The notes below the pieces were generated by a model, which was given only the letters and a program-made list of their open reading frames with translations, had not been told where the DNA came from and searched no databases. The position numbers were made by a program, and so were the translations under genes. This document shows, piece after piece, positions 51,632-59,765 of a DNA stretch of 60,892 nucleotides. Position 1 is the first letter of the stretch, and every line of letters starts with the position of its first letter. The stretch comes from Anaerolineales bacterium (lineage in GTDB: Bacteria; Chloroflexota; Anaerolineae; Anaerolineales; UBA4823), in the NCBI GenBank assembly GCA_020061105.1, contig JAGUYW010000009.1:1-60892 (forward strand), written 5' to 3'.

Positions 51632-52768
51632 GTGGCTGCTTCTGATCATCCGCTGGCTGAACAAGGCCGTGAAAAACCCATTTTTTCTTTCGAGGTGATT
51701 GCCCAGGATGGGCGCGCTCGGGCAGGCGTTTTGCATACCCCGCATGGCGATATCCTGACACCGGTCTTCGCGCCGGTGGGCACGCAGGCGACCGTCAAAG
51801 CAATTACCCCAGCCCAGCTTGAAGAATTGGGCGCCAGCCTGGTGTTGTCGAATACATACCACCTGTACCTGCGCCCGGGCGATGAACTGGTGGCGGAAAT
51901 GGGCGGGTTGCATCGCTTCATGAACTGGCCGCGCCCAATGCTGACCGACTCCGGCGGATTTCAAGTTTTTTCTTTGGCTGAGGCGCGCAAAATCGACGAA
52001 GATGGCGTCACATTCAAAAGCCATATCGATGGCTCGCAGCACCGCCTGACCCCCGAAAAATCGATTGCTATTCAAGAAAACCTGGGCGCCGATATCATGA
52101 TGGCATTCGATGAGTGCGCCCCGCCCTACGATCGGGAATACAACCAGCGCGCCATGCAGCGCACGCATGCCTGGCTGGAGCGCTGCCTGCTCGCCAAAAC
52201 GCGCCCCGACCAGGCCCTATTTGGGATTGTGCAGGGCGGCGTCTTCCCCGACCTGCGGGCTGAATCGGCGCGCTTCGTCGCCTCGCTCGACCTGCCCGGC
52301 AACGCCATCGGCGGGCTTTCAGTGGGCGAGTCTAAAGAGGAGATGTACGCCATGCTGGACGTGGTCGAAGCGCTGCTGCCAGCCGGGAAACCGCGCTACC
52401 TGATGGGCGTCGGGGCGCCCGATGACTTGCTCAACGGGGTGTTACGCGGGATAGACATATTCGATTGTGTCCTGCCCACCCGTCTGGCGCGCCACAACGC
52501 TGCCATGACCTTGACCGGGCGCTTGAACCTGGTCAACGCCAGTTTCACCCACAATCAGCGCCCAATCGACGAGAATTGCGCCTGCTACACCTGCCGCAAC
52601 TTCAGCCGCGCCTACCTGCGCCACCTGATCAACGCCAAAGAGATGCTTTCCGCCACCCTGCTCTCGATCCACAATCTGCACACCTTGCTCGAACTGGCGC
52701 GCCAGATGCGCCAGGCCATCCTCGAAGCTCGCTTCGAGAGTTTCATGAAGACTATTTTGATGAAATAA
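51632..52768 (+). CDS. tgt: tRNA-guanine transglycosylase (queuine tRNA-ribosyltransferase)
   Basis: 378 aa. DSGGFQ (Asp106), the nucleophile in DIFDCVLPTR (Asp278) and the zinc site CACYTC (316-321) with His347 are all present. It exchanges guanine 34 for preQ1 in tRNAs with GUN anticodons. The N-terminus is about 15 residues longer than usual if GTG 51632 is used, but no better-placed start is visible. uppP starts 7 nt after its stop. Confidence 0.96.
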   Translation: MAASDHPLAEQGREKPIFSFEVIAQDGRARAGVLHTPHGDILTPVFAPVGTQATVKAITPAQLEELGASLVLSNTYHLYLRPGDELVAEMGGLHRFMNWPRPMLTDSGGFQVFSLAEARKIDEDGVTFKSHIDGSQHRLTPEKSIAIQENLGADIMMAFDECAPPYDREYNQRAMQRTHAWLERCLLAKTRPDQALFGIVQGGVFPDLRAESARFVASLDLPGNAIGGLSVGESKEEMYAMLDVVEALLPAGKPRYLMGVGAPDDLLNGVLRGIDIFDCVLPTRLARHNAAMTLTGRLNLVNASFTHNQRPIDENCACYTCRNFSRAYLRHLINAKEMLSATLLSIHNLHTLLELARQMRQAILEARFESFMKTILMK

Positions 52769-52775
52769 TAAGCCC

Positions 52776-53594
52776 ATGTCGCTACTCCAAGCCATCCTAC
52801 TCGGCATTATCCAAGGCCTGACCGAATTCCTACCCATCTCCAGTTCCGCCCACCTTGTCTTAACACCCTATTTATTGGGCTGGGAAATTCCTGCCCAAGA
52901 CGCCTTTGTATTTGATGTGCTGGTGCAGGTCGCCACCCTGGTAGGGGTGTTCGCCTATTTCTGGAAAGACTTGCTCGCCATCGCGGGCGCTTTTCTGGAC
53001 GGCATACGAAAACGCCAACCATTTGAAGAACCGCAGGCGCGCGCTGGCTGGTTCATCCTGCTAGCCAGCCTGCCAGCCGGGGTGGTTGGCCTGGCGATCA
53101 AAGACCTGGTAGAGCAAGCCTTCGCCAGCCCGGCTGCCACCGCCGGCTTTCTGCTCATTACCGCCGGGCTATTAGTGGTCGCCGAGCGGGCTGGCAAGCG
53201 CCAACGAAGCAGCGAGGAGATGAATTGGATTGACGCTCTGGTGATGGGCTGCGCCCAGGCATTGGCGGTCTTCCCCGGAATTTCGCGCTCCGGGGCGACG
53301 ATCGCTGGCGGAATGCTGCGCGACCTGAAACGCCCCGACGCGGCGCGCTTCTCTTTCATGATGTCCATCCCGATCATGCTGGCGGCGGGACTCTTGGGGG
53401 TCAAAGATTTATTGGAAATTCCACACTTCGCCGACTTGCTGCCGGTTTACCTGCCCGGCTTTATCGCCGCCGCTGTCACCGGCTACCTGGCAATTCGCTG
53501 GTTGCTAGGATTTCTGACCCGCCGGCCATTGTATGTTTTTTCGATCTACTGCGCCGCCCTGGCGCTGATCTCGCTGGCGCGGTTGGCGTTCTGA
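52776..53594 (+). CDS. uppP: Undecaprenyl-diphosphatase (BacA/UppP)
   Basis: 272 aa, about 8 membrane helices. GIIQGLTEFLPISSSAHL near the N-terminus and FPGISRSGATIAGG in the middle are the two catalytic motifs. It recycles undecaprenyl diphosphate to the monophosphate carrier used for peptidoglycan and the polysaccharides made by the glycosyltransferase clusters. No Shine-Dalgarno is visible, so translation probably relies on termination of tgt 7 nt upstream. Confidence 0.95.
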   Translation: MSLLQAILLGIIQGLTEFLPISSSAHLVLTPYLLGWEIPAQDAFVFDVLVQVATLVGVFAYFWKDLLAIAGAFLDGIRKRQPFEEPQARAGWFILLASLPAGVVGLAIKDLVEQAFASPAATAGFLLITAGLLVVAERAGKRQRSSEEMNWIDALVMGCAQALAVFPGISRSGATIAGGMLRDLKRPDAARFSFMMSIPIMLAAGLLGVKDLLEIPHFADLLPVYLPGFIAAAVTGYLAIRWLLGFLTRRPLYVFSIYCAALALISLARLAF

Positions 53595-53671
53595 CAGGCC
53601 TCCCAATTCCACTAATTCATAAAAATTTCTAAAAACGCCCAACCTGGCAACCCGCTTTCCCCAAAAAAAGC

Positions 53672-53677
53672 TATAAT
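53672..53677 (+). promoter_or_regulatory. -10 element of the DUF11-repeat surface protein gene
   Basis: TATAAT, predicted start near 53684, leader about 88 nt with GGAGG 6 nt before a TTG start codon. No clear -35. Confidence 0.5.
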
Positions 53678-53771
53678 AGTATTGGGGCGAGTGGGTATTC
53701 TCTTACGAACTTGTGTGGGGAAATTTCCTGCGCCGAAAGAAAAAAGGGTTGATCTTTTACGGAGGTGTAAA

Positions 53772-56700
53772 TTGTTCAAAGCGTCTTTTTCCCGAATTTT
53801 CTCGAAAAGTCTGGTTGGAACTGCCCAGGCCATCTTGATTACCGGCTTGCTGGTTTCCCTGGTCATGCCGGGGATTAATAACCAAGGTGTCCTTGCCGCC
53901 GGCGAACTGACCATCCAACCGATTACCTGGAATATCATCGGCCTGGACAGCAACAATGTCAATGTCGGACCGAACCATTTTCCGATTGGGGCGCGAGTGT
54001 GTAATACCACTGGCGTCGCTTTGAGTCCTGTCACGGTAACATTCAACTGGTATGATGGCCTCAATAAATACAGCGGCAATGCCTATATCAATCTACGCGG
54101 CGGCACCCTGGATGTGGTCAGCCTTTCGCTGCCTGCCAACCAGTGCGAAGACGCCTATTTCGAAGTAGCCGTCACCCGCGATCCAAACGCCTACCGCAAG
54201 ACGCGCAATTATTCCATCACCGCTCAGTACCTGAGCACCTCCGTCACAACCCCGCAACCGCGCCAGCTGTATGTCGAATACCTGATTTCGCAATCGCGTA
54301 ACTCTGTAACCGACATGCAAGTCAGCAACGATGGAGTAAGCTTTACCAGCATCCCGAACGGCGGAAGTCTGACTCTAATGGTCGGGCAGACCTACTTCAT
54401 CAAACTGGTGGGTAAGACCGCCACCAACGGTTACGAGCAAATTGAATCGTTTATCAATTTCCCCAATACAATTTTCCAAGTGCTGTCGGTCGATACGACT
54501 TATACGGCAGATACTTCCGCTACCGTAAATCCACCCTATGATCAATTATATGGCGATGGCTGTGTTTGGGAGAATAACCCCTCCAGCCCGAACTATCGCT
54601 CGTGTTTAAGCACTGGAAAATTAGGTGGAGATGTGACAGTAACCTACGAGGTCAAGATTATTTCCATGCCCTCTGCGCTGCTGGTCAACCCCGAGCCGCT
54701 CAGCACGCTGATCTACGACTTCTCTGGCGCCAGCTACCACTATAACTCCGACTTTGGCGTTTCGACGCGCTATGCCAATATTGTTAACGCCAGCATCGAA
54801 AAATCCTTCTCTCCTAAACGGATCCTACCTGGCGGAACTGCCGACCTTACTTTCACCATTCGCAATCCTGGCCCAGAGGCGATTAGCGGCGTAAGCTTCG
54901 CGGACACATTACCCTTAGGCACAAGCATTTCATCCACCGCCATCACCTATACCAACTGCGGCTCGCCATCTCCTGCTACTGGATTGTTAACCGTTGGGCA
55001 AATCGAACTCAACTTCTCGAATATCACCGTGGCCGGACTGGGCGCTTGCACAATCACCGTAAAAGTCACATCTTTGACAAACAACACCTATCTCAACACC
55101 ACCGGACCACTGTATATCGGCGATACGAACACCGGCAGCGTGGGCACAGATACATTGGTGGTTTCGTCCATGCCGGCTGCACCTTCTACGTGTGCGACAC
55201 CTGTAGAAATGGCGCGCTGGGAATTTAGCACCGCAGGATCAACAACATTTTTATCTAAAGCAACAGATGTCTCTTTCGCAAATGCGACATTTAGCGGTAC
55301 AAGTTCCGGTGTAACTGGTGGAGCTGGCGCTGCTGGCTATTGGTGGGGGCGAGGCTGGATCCAAAACAATAATCCGGCCCCACCAGCTCCAACTGCCAAT
55401 GATGCTCACTTCCAATTCGCCATTGATACGTCCAATTATGGCGGTGTTTTTATTCAGTTCTCGGCAAGAATCAACGCCAATGGAAACTGGACAGGTACCA
55501 ACAACAACTTGCGAGTCTGGCACAGTGTGGACAATGCCGCGTTTACATTGGCTGGTACAGACAACACTAACTTATCTACCACCTGGAACCCTTATTCCCG
55601 AATCCCTAATACCACTGGTGTTACAAATACTCGATTTCGAATTCAAGGTTACTATGCACACCAATCGCAAGGCGCAGATGCTGAAGTCTGGCTGGACAAC
55701 GTTGTCATCAGTGGTTGTGCACGCCCATCTCAACAGCCCACCCTTTCCAAAACCTTTTCACCCACCTCCATCCGGCAGGGTGGTTCCAGCACGCTAACCT
55801 TCACAATTACAAACCCCAATACGATCTCCCTGGGCAGCGTGGCTTTTCAGGATATCCTGCCGGAAGGGCTGGTGGTGGCCAGTCCCAACGGTTTGAGCGG
55901 ACCTACCTGTACGACCGGTTCGATTTCTGGCCAAAGCATCAGCGCGATTTCAGGCGAGAGGTTAATCAGCTTGAGCGGCGCAACCCTGACGGCTGGCGCA
56001 TCCTGTAGTTTCTCCGTCAACGTCCTCGGAGTTACAGCCGGGCAGTATACCAATGTAACCAGCCCGATCGAATCGACCGCCGGAGTAAACCTGACCGCAT
56101 CGGGATCTGGCAAAGCGAACCTGAATGTGCTCGCCCCGCCAATTATCAGCAAGAACTTCGGCGCAACCAACCTCCTCACTAATGGGACGATCAGTCTGTC
56201 CTTCACGATCAGCAATCCCAACAACTTTGCAGACTTGACAGGGGTTGCCTTTACGGATACCCTGCCAGCTGGGTTGTTGGTTGCAGACCCGAATGGCCTT
56301 ACCGGCACATGCGGCGGCGGCACGATTACAGCCATTGTTGGTTCTGGCAGCATCAGCCTGAGCGGCGCAACACTCGCGGCAAGCGCTTCCTGCACCTTCT
56401 CAGTGAATGTGACCGGGACCACGACGGGAGAAAAGGTAAATTCAGTCAAGGTGAGTTCGACCAACGGCGGCGACGGCAACACTTCCACAGCCAGCCTGCT
56501 GGTTAGAGCGCCCGTTCCAGGATTAGCGCTCTCGAAAAAAGTTGGTTCAGGCAACCTCATTGACGGGGTGTGGCTGGATTACCTGGTTGACCCGCCTGGA
56601 CCGGTTTATTATCTCTTCACGATTGAGAACACGGGCGATGTGGATTTCACATCCTTGAATATCTCAGATCCACTGTTGAATCCGGTTTCTTGCACATGGT

Positions 56701-57260
56701 ACAAATACAATCCTACCGAAAATCCTCTGTATATCTCTACGACCACCCTGCCATACGCTTCCGCCGATGGCGACCCGATCGCATACTGTATTGTAGGCCC
56801 AGTGAATACTGTAACCGGCATTACAGTTAACACGGCACAGGCCAGCGGAGTATATGGCGGCGTAACTAATTTATCGAATCCCGATTCAGCCACTTACCAG
56901 CTCGTTCCAACGGCAATTAGCCTGTCACAGTTTGAAATCACCGCCAACTTTGGCCAGATCACCCTCAACTGGGCCACCATCCTGGAAATCGACAGCCGCG
57001 GTTTTAATATCTACCGCGCCACAGACCCGGACGGACCGGCCGTGCTGGTCAACAGCGCTCTGATCGACAGCCAGACCTGGCTGGGCCAATCGATCTCGCC
57101 GCCTTATGAATACCAATACATCGATACCGATGTGCTGCCGGGTGTGGTTTATTTCTACTGGTTGGAAGAAATCAGCACCAGCGGCCAACCTACTCTATAT
57201 GGTCCTGAAAGCGTGCTCAACCCTCACTGGATTTATCTGCCAGCATTGAGAAGGCCGTAA
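53772..57260 (+). CDS. Large secreted surface protein with DUF11-like repeats and shared C-terminal module
   Basis: 1162 aa from a TTG at 53772, set by GGAGG 6 nt upstream. Signal peptide about 1-43 (hydrophobic core ILITGLLVSLVM, cleavage near VLAAG). Order: N-terminal beta domain; first DUF11-like repeat near 355 (IEKSFSPKRILPGGTADLTF); an inserted beta-sandwich-like domain at about 480-650 ending DNVVISGC, with more A+T-rich codons; two further repeats (LSKTFSPTSIRQGG, ISKNFGATNLLTNG) and a degenerate fourth (LSKKVGSGNLIDG); then a 117-residue FN3-like module (56907-57260) ending IYLPALRRP. No LPXTG or PEP-CTERM helix is present. It is probably a cell-surface or fibre protein. Confidence 0.8.
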   Translation: MFKASFSRIFSKSLVGTAQAILITGLLVSLVMPGINNQGVLAAGELTIQPITWNIIGLDSNNVNVGPNHFPIGARVCNTTGVALSPVTVTFNWYDGLNKYSGNAYINLRGGTLDVVSLSLPANQCEDAYFEVAVTRDPNAYRKTRNYSITAQYLSTSVTTPQPRQLYVEYLISQSRNSVTDMQVSNDGVSFTSIPNGGSLTLMVGQTYFIKLVGKTATNGYEQIESFINFPNTIFQVLSVDTTYTADTSATVNPPYDQLYGDGCVWENNPSSPNYRSCLSTGKLGGDVTVTYEVKIISMPSALLVNPEPLSTLIYDFSGASYHYNSDFGVSTRYANIVNASIEKSFSPKRILPGGTADLTFTIRNPGPEAISGVSFADTLPLGTSISSTAITYTNCGSPSPATGLLTVGQIELNFSNITVAGLGACTITVKVTSLTNNTYLNTTGPLYIGDTNTGSVGTDTLVVSSMPAAPSTCATPVEMARWEFSTAGSTTFLSKATDVSFANATFSGTSSGVTGGAGAAGYWWGRGWIQNNNPAPPAPTANDAHFQFAIDTSNYGGVFIQFSARINANGNWTGTNNNLRVWHSVDNAAFTLAGTDNTNLSTTWNPYSRIPNTTGVTNTRFRIQGYYAHQSQGADAEVWLDNVVISGCARPSQQPTLSKTFSPTSIRQGGSSTLTFTITNPNTISLGSVAFQDILPEGLVVASPNGLSGPTCTTGSISGQSISAISGERLISLSGATLTAGASCSFSVNVLGVTAGQYTNVTSPIESTAGVNLTASGSGKANLNVLAPPIISKNFGATNLLTNGTISLSFTISNPNNFADLTGVAFTDTLPAGLLVADPNGLTGTCGGGTITAIVGSGSISLSGATLAASASCTFSVNVTGTTTGEKVNSVKVSSTNGGDGNTSTASLLVRAPVPGLALSKKVGSGNLIDGVWLDYLVDPPGPVYYLFTIENTGDVDFTSLNISDPLLNPVSCTWYKYNPTENPLYISTTTLPYASADGDPIAYCIVGPVNTVTGITVNTAQASGVYGGVTNLSNPDSATYQLVPTAISLSQFEITANFGQITLNWATILEIDSRGFNIYRATDPDGPAVLVNSALIDSQTWLGQSISPPYEYQYIDTDVLPGVVYFYWLEEISTSGQPTLYGPESVLNPHWIYLPALRRP

Positions 57261-57283
57261 CGCCTGATTGTGTAGACTTCGAG

Positions 57284-57317
57284 ACCCGGTTTCTGATGAA
57301 ACCGGGTTTCTTTTTTC
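57284..57317 (+). terminator. Intrinsic terminator of the DUF11-repeat protein gene
   Basis: Perfect 10-bp stem ACCCGGTTTC/GAAACCGGGT (57284-57293 with 57298-57307), loop TGAT, then TTCTTTTTTC. Confidence 0.88.
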
Positions 57318-57614
57318 TATCTCCACAACAACCAGATGCGTGCAGAGCGCCTGTCACGTTAAACGAATCCTGATCAAAAGAACTGGCCCAATAATTCCAG
57401 AATTCCTGTCAAGACTTACTTTCTCCGCAAGTTGTGTCGCAGTTATTCTATTCATAAAGATTTCTTAAAACTCTTCGAACAACCCCTCACTTTTTTGCAT
57501 CTTTGGTATTATTCGCTTGATCAAATTTATTCAACCGGCGACATTGTCGATCTTTAAATACCAAATCCAATCGAATGAGAGCCGGAAAAAGTTCTTGTAT
57601 GATTATTGAGTATC
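57318..57614. other. Intergenic leader and promoter region between the two surface-protein genes
   Basis: Apart from the terminator before it and the extended -10 at 57504-57512, I see no gene, repeat or riboswitch here. It is A+T rich. A short CGAC/GTCG hairpin lies near 57539-57551 in the leader of the downstream gene. Confidence 0.6.
57504..57512 (+). promoter_or_regulatory. Extended -10 promoter of the GEVED-domain surface protein gene
   Basis: TG-G-TATTAT (57504-57512). The predicted start near 57519 gives a leader of about 95 nt, similar in length to that of the upstream surface-protein gene. Confidence 0.5.
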
Positions 57615-59714
57615 ATGAAAAAAAATTCTTACACCCTATTTTCAAGCAAAGGAACCGTTATCGTCGCGCAAATCACCCTGATCATCATTCTTCTGTTTGC
57701 GCAATTCAGTTCATCAGCGCCCACCCAGGCCAATTCGAACGCCCCGACTGTCAATGGGTTGTATTACGGCGATGGCGATTTCCAAAGATATATCCTTTAC
57801 AATACCTCCAATTACGGCAGCGGGTTGTATTATTATCTGGACAACTGGACGCTGTATGTTTCGCTGGTGGTTAATCGCAACGTAAATGATAATGTCTTTG
57901 GGAATCGTTCCTACACGCAAAGCGCAGGATGGGGTCCACCTCGTCTCGCCAACCGCTTGATTGACTCAGAGTACGCGGCTTTCAGCTTATCGTGCGGCCC
58001 AAACACCTGGCTCTGGCGGCAGGGCTACGCCGGGCAACTGGATAATCCTAAAAACACCACCTATCCGACCTGGTTTTCGAATCATACCGTATCAGGCGGC
58101 GGTGGAACCCCCCCTCCAGGGACGGCTTCAAGCAGCTCTTTTGTCTGGAATTTAAATAATTACGCGTCCAACCCCAATCCAGCCTGGAACATGACGGTCA
58201 ACGGAACCAACATCGGCGACTGGAAATCGCCCTTCTCAGCCGCCGCTCCGAACCAGGTCATCGGGTTGGACGGCTACCCGGCAACCGGCGCGATTGTCTA
58301 CAGCTCCGTCTACCAATGGGAATGGCCGATGGTATATGAATGGTCGGTGGACCTGGCAGCCATTTGCGGTCAGAATCCGCTGTTTGTTTTCTCAGGCTCA
58401 TCCCACCATTCCCCAGCAAAAAATGGCGTCGATAATGACAATTTCCCCGAGCCAGAACCAGGCGATGACGGCGATCCTACTTTTTTGTTGACCGATTTTG
58501 GCGACCTGCCAGCTGTTTATAAGACGATGCTAGAAGACAACGGCGCCCGTCACACCATTGTTGTCAACAGCGCATTTTTAGGCTTACAAGCGCCTGACGC
58601 CGAGAGCTTCGCCCAACCCAGCACCAACGCCAAAGGAGACGACATCCTGGGGAGCAACGACGAAGACGGGGTGGTTTTCTTTTCGCCCTTCATGCCCGGT
58701 CACCAGGCGCTGATCCAGGTCACTGCCGGCGCGCCGGGTTACCTGAGCGCTTTCATCGATTTTAACAACGACCTCACCCTGGACCCGGTAACGCTCATCT
58801 CCGCCTCCGGACCGGCGCCGGTAACTGCTGGGATTATTGGCGATACCTATCTGGCAGCTGCCGGCGTTTACACCCTGCGCATCAGCGTTCCCGCGAACGC
58901 CAAAGGATTGATGTATTCTCGGTTTCGGATTACAAATTCCGCCGGACAGGGCGGCAACAGTCCTTTTGGATTGGCGTCGAGCGGCGAAGTGGAAGATTAC
59001 ACCCTTTCCACCATCAAAGGGTTGGTCTGGAATGATTTCAATCGCGACGGCTATAAAGACTTCAACGAAGAAATACTGCCATTTATGCCAGTAAAACTGC
59101 TGAAAGACAATGGCGTTCCCGTTGTAGACGCCTCCGGCGCGCCCATTGTAAAGTCTACTGACGAAAACGGCGCTTATGAATTCCCTGGGACGCCCCCTGG
59201 AAGCTACAGGCTGGAATTCGTCGCCCTGGAAGGTTACCAAATATCGCCAAAGGTGCCAGGGGGCGATAATATCGCCGACCCGCTGTCCGGCAGGACCACA
59301 GTTGTCTCACCAGCCCCAGGCGTGGCAGTCACCGGGCTGAACGCTGGTTTGTACGAAGTTCCGACGGCAATCTCCCTGGCCAGCATAGAAATATGCGCTG
59401 CTTTCGACCAGGTAACCCTCAGTTGGAGCACCCTCCTGGAAATCGACAGCCTGGGTTTCAACATCTACCGGTCAACAGATCCAGATGAGCCAGGGGTGAT
59501 GATCAATTCCGATCTCATTCCCAGCCAATCCTGGCTTGGAGTAGCGATATCGCCGCCCTTTTCCTATCACTTCACCGACCCAAATATCGAACCCGGTATG
59601 ACCTATTTTTACTGGCTGGAAGAAGTCAGCACAGATGGGAGATCCACCCTCTACGGCCCCGAGCAAGTTCTCAACAACTACCGCATCTTCCTGCCCACCC
59701 TGCGGCGACCGTAA
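57615..59714 (+). CDS. Secreted surface protein with GEVED and SdrB-like domains and shared C-terminal module
   Basis: 699 aa from the ATG at 57615; a TTG three codons upstream is possible and the Shine-Dalgarno is poor. Signal peptide about 1-40 (VAQITLIIILLFAQF core). An N-terminal region of about 230 residues has many aromatic/Gly residues and no family I know. Then comes a GEVED domain (about 290-475: DFGDLPAVYKT, ADGARH-like DNGARHTI, DEDGV, SGEVEDYTL), an SdrB-like Cna_B fold (about 478-580: KGLVWNDFNRDGYKD), and a 117-residue FN3-like module (59361-59714) ending IFLPTLRRP. The last module matches the upstream surface protein at 75 of 117 positions without gaps. Confidence 0.8.
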   Translation: MKKNSYTLFSSKGTVIVAQITLIIILLFAQFSSSAPTQANSNAPTVNGLYYGDGDFQRYILYNTSNYGSGLYYYLDNWTLYVSLVVNRNVNDNVFGNRSYTQSAGWGPPRLANRLIDSEYAAFSLSCGPNTWLWRQGYAGQLDNPKNTTYPTWFSNHTVSGGGGTPPPGTASSSSFVWNLNNYASNPNPAWNMTVNGTNIGDWKSPFSAAAPNQVIGLDGYPATGAIVYSSVYQWEWPMVYEWSVDLAAICGQNPLFVFSGSSHHSPAKNGVDNDNFPEPEPGDDGDPTFLLTDFGDLPAVYKTMLEDNGARHTIVVNSAFLGLQAPDAESFAQPSTNAKGDDILGSNDEDGVVFFSPFMPGHQALIQVTAGAPGYLSAFIDFNNDLTLDPVTLISASGPAPVTAGIIGDTYLAAAGVYTLRISVPANAKGLMYSRFRITNSAGQGGNSPFGLASSGEVEDYTLSTIKGLVWNDFNRDGYKDFNEEILPFMPVKLLKDNGVPVVDASGAPIVKSTDENGAYEFPGTPPGSYRLEFVALEGYQISPKVPGGDNIADPLSGRTTVVSPAPGVAVTGLNAGLYEVPTAISLASIEICAAFDQVTLSWSTLLEIDSLGFNIYRSTDPDEPGVMINSDLIPSQSWLGVAISPPFSYHFTDPNIEPGMTYFYWLEEVSTDGRSTLYGPEQVLNNYRIFLPTLRRP

Positions 59715-59732
59715 CAATTGCCCTTCATATGA

Positions 59733-59765
59733 AAAACCGGCTTCTCTCCGAAGCCGGTTTTTTTT
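59733..59765. terminator. Bidirectional intrinsic terminator between the surface protein and FIST genes
   Basis: Perfect 12-bp stem AAAACCGGCTTC/GAAGCCGGTTTT (59733-59744 with 59750-59761), 5-nt loop, T-run on the plus side and A-run on the left that serves the minus strand. Confidence 0.88.

Noticed and set aside
57261-57614. Possible riboswitch in the leader of the GEVED surface protein
   Set aside because: Only a 4-bp hairpin is visible and none of the conserved cores I know (GEMM, c-di-AMP, cobalamin, TPP) can be found.
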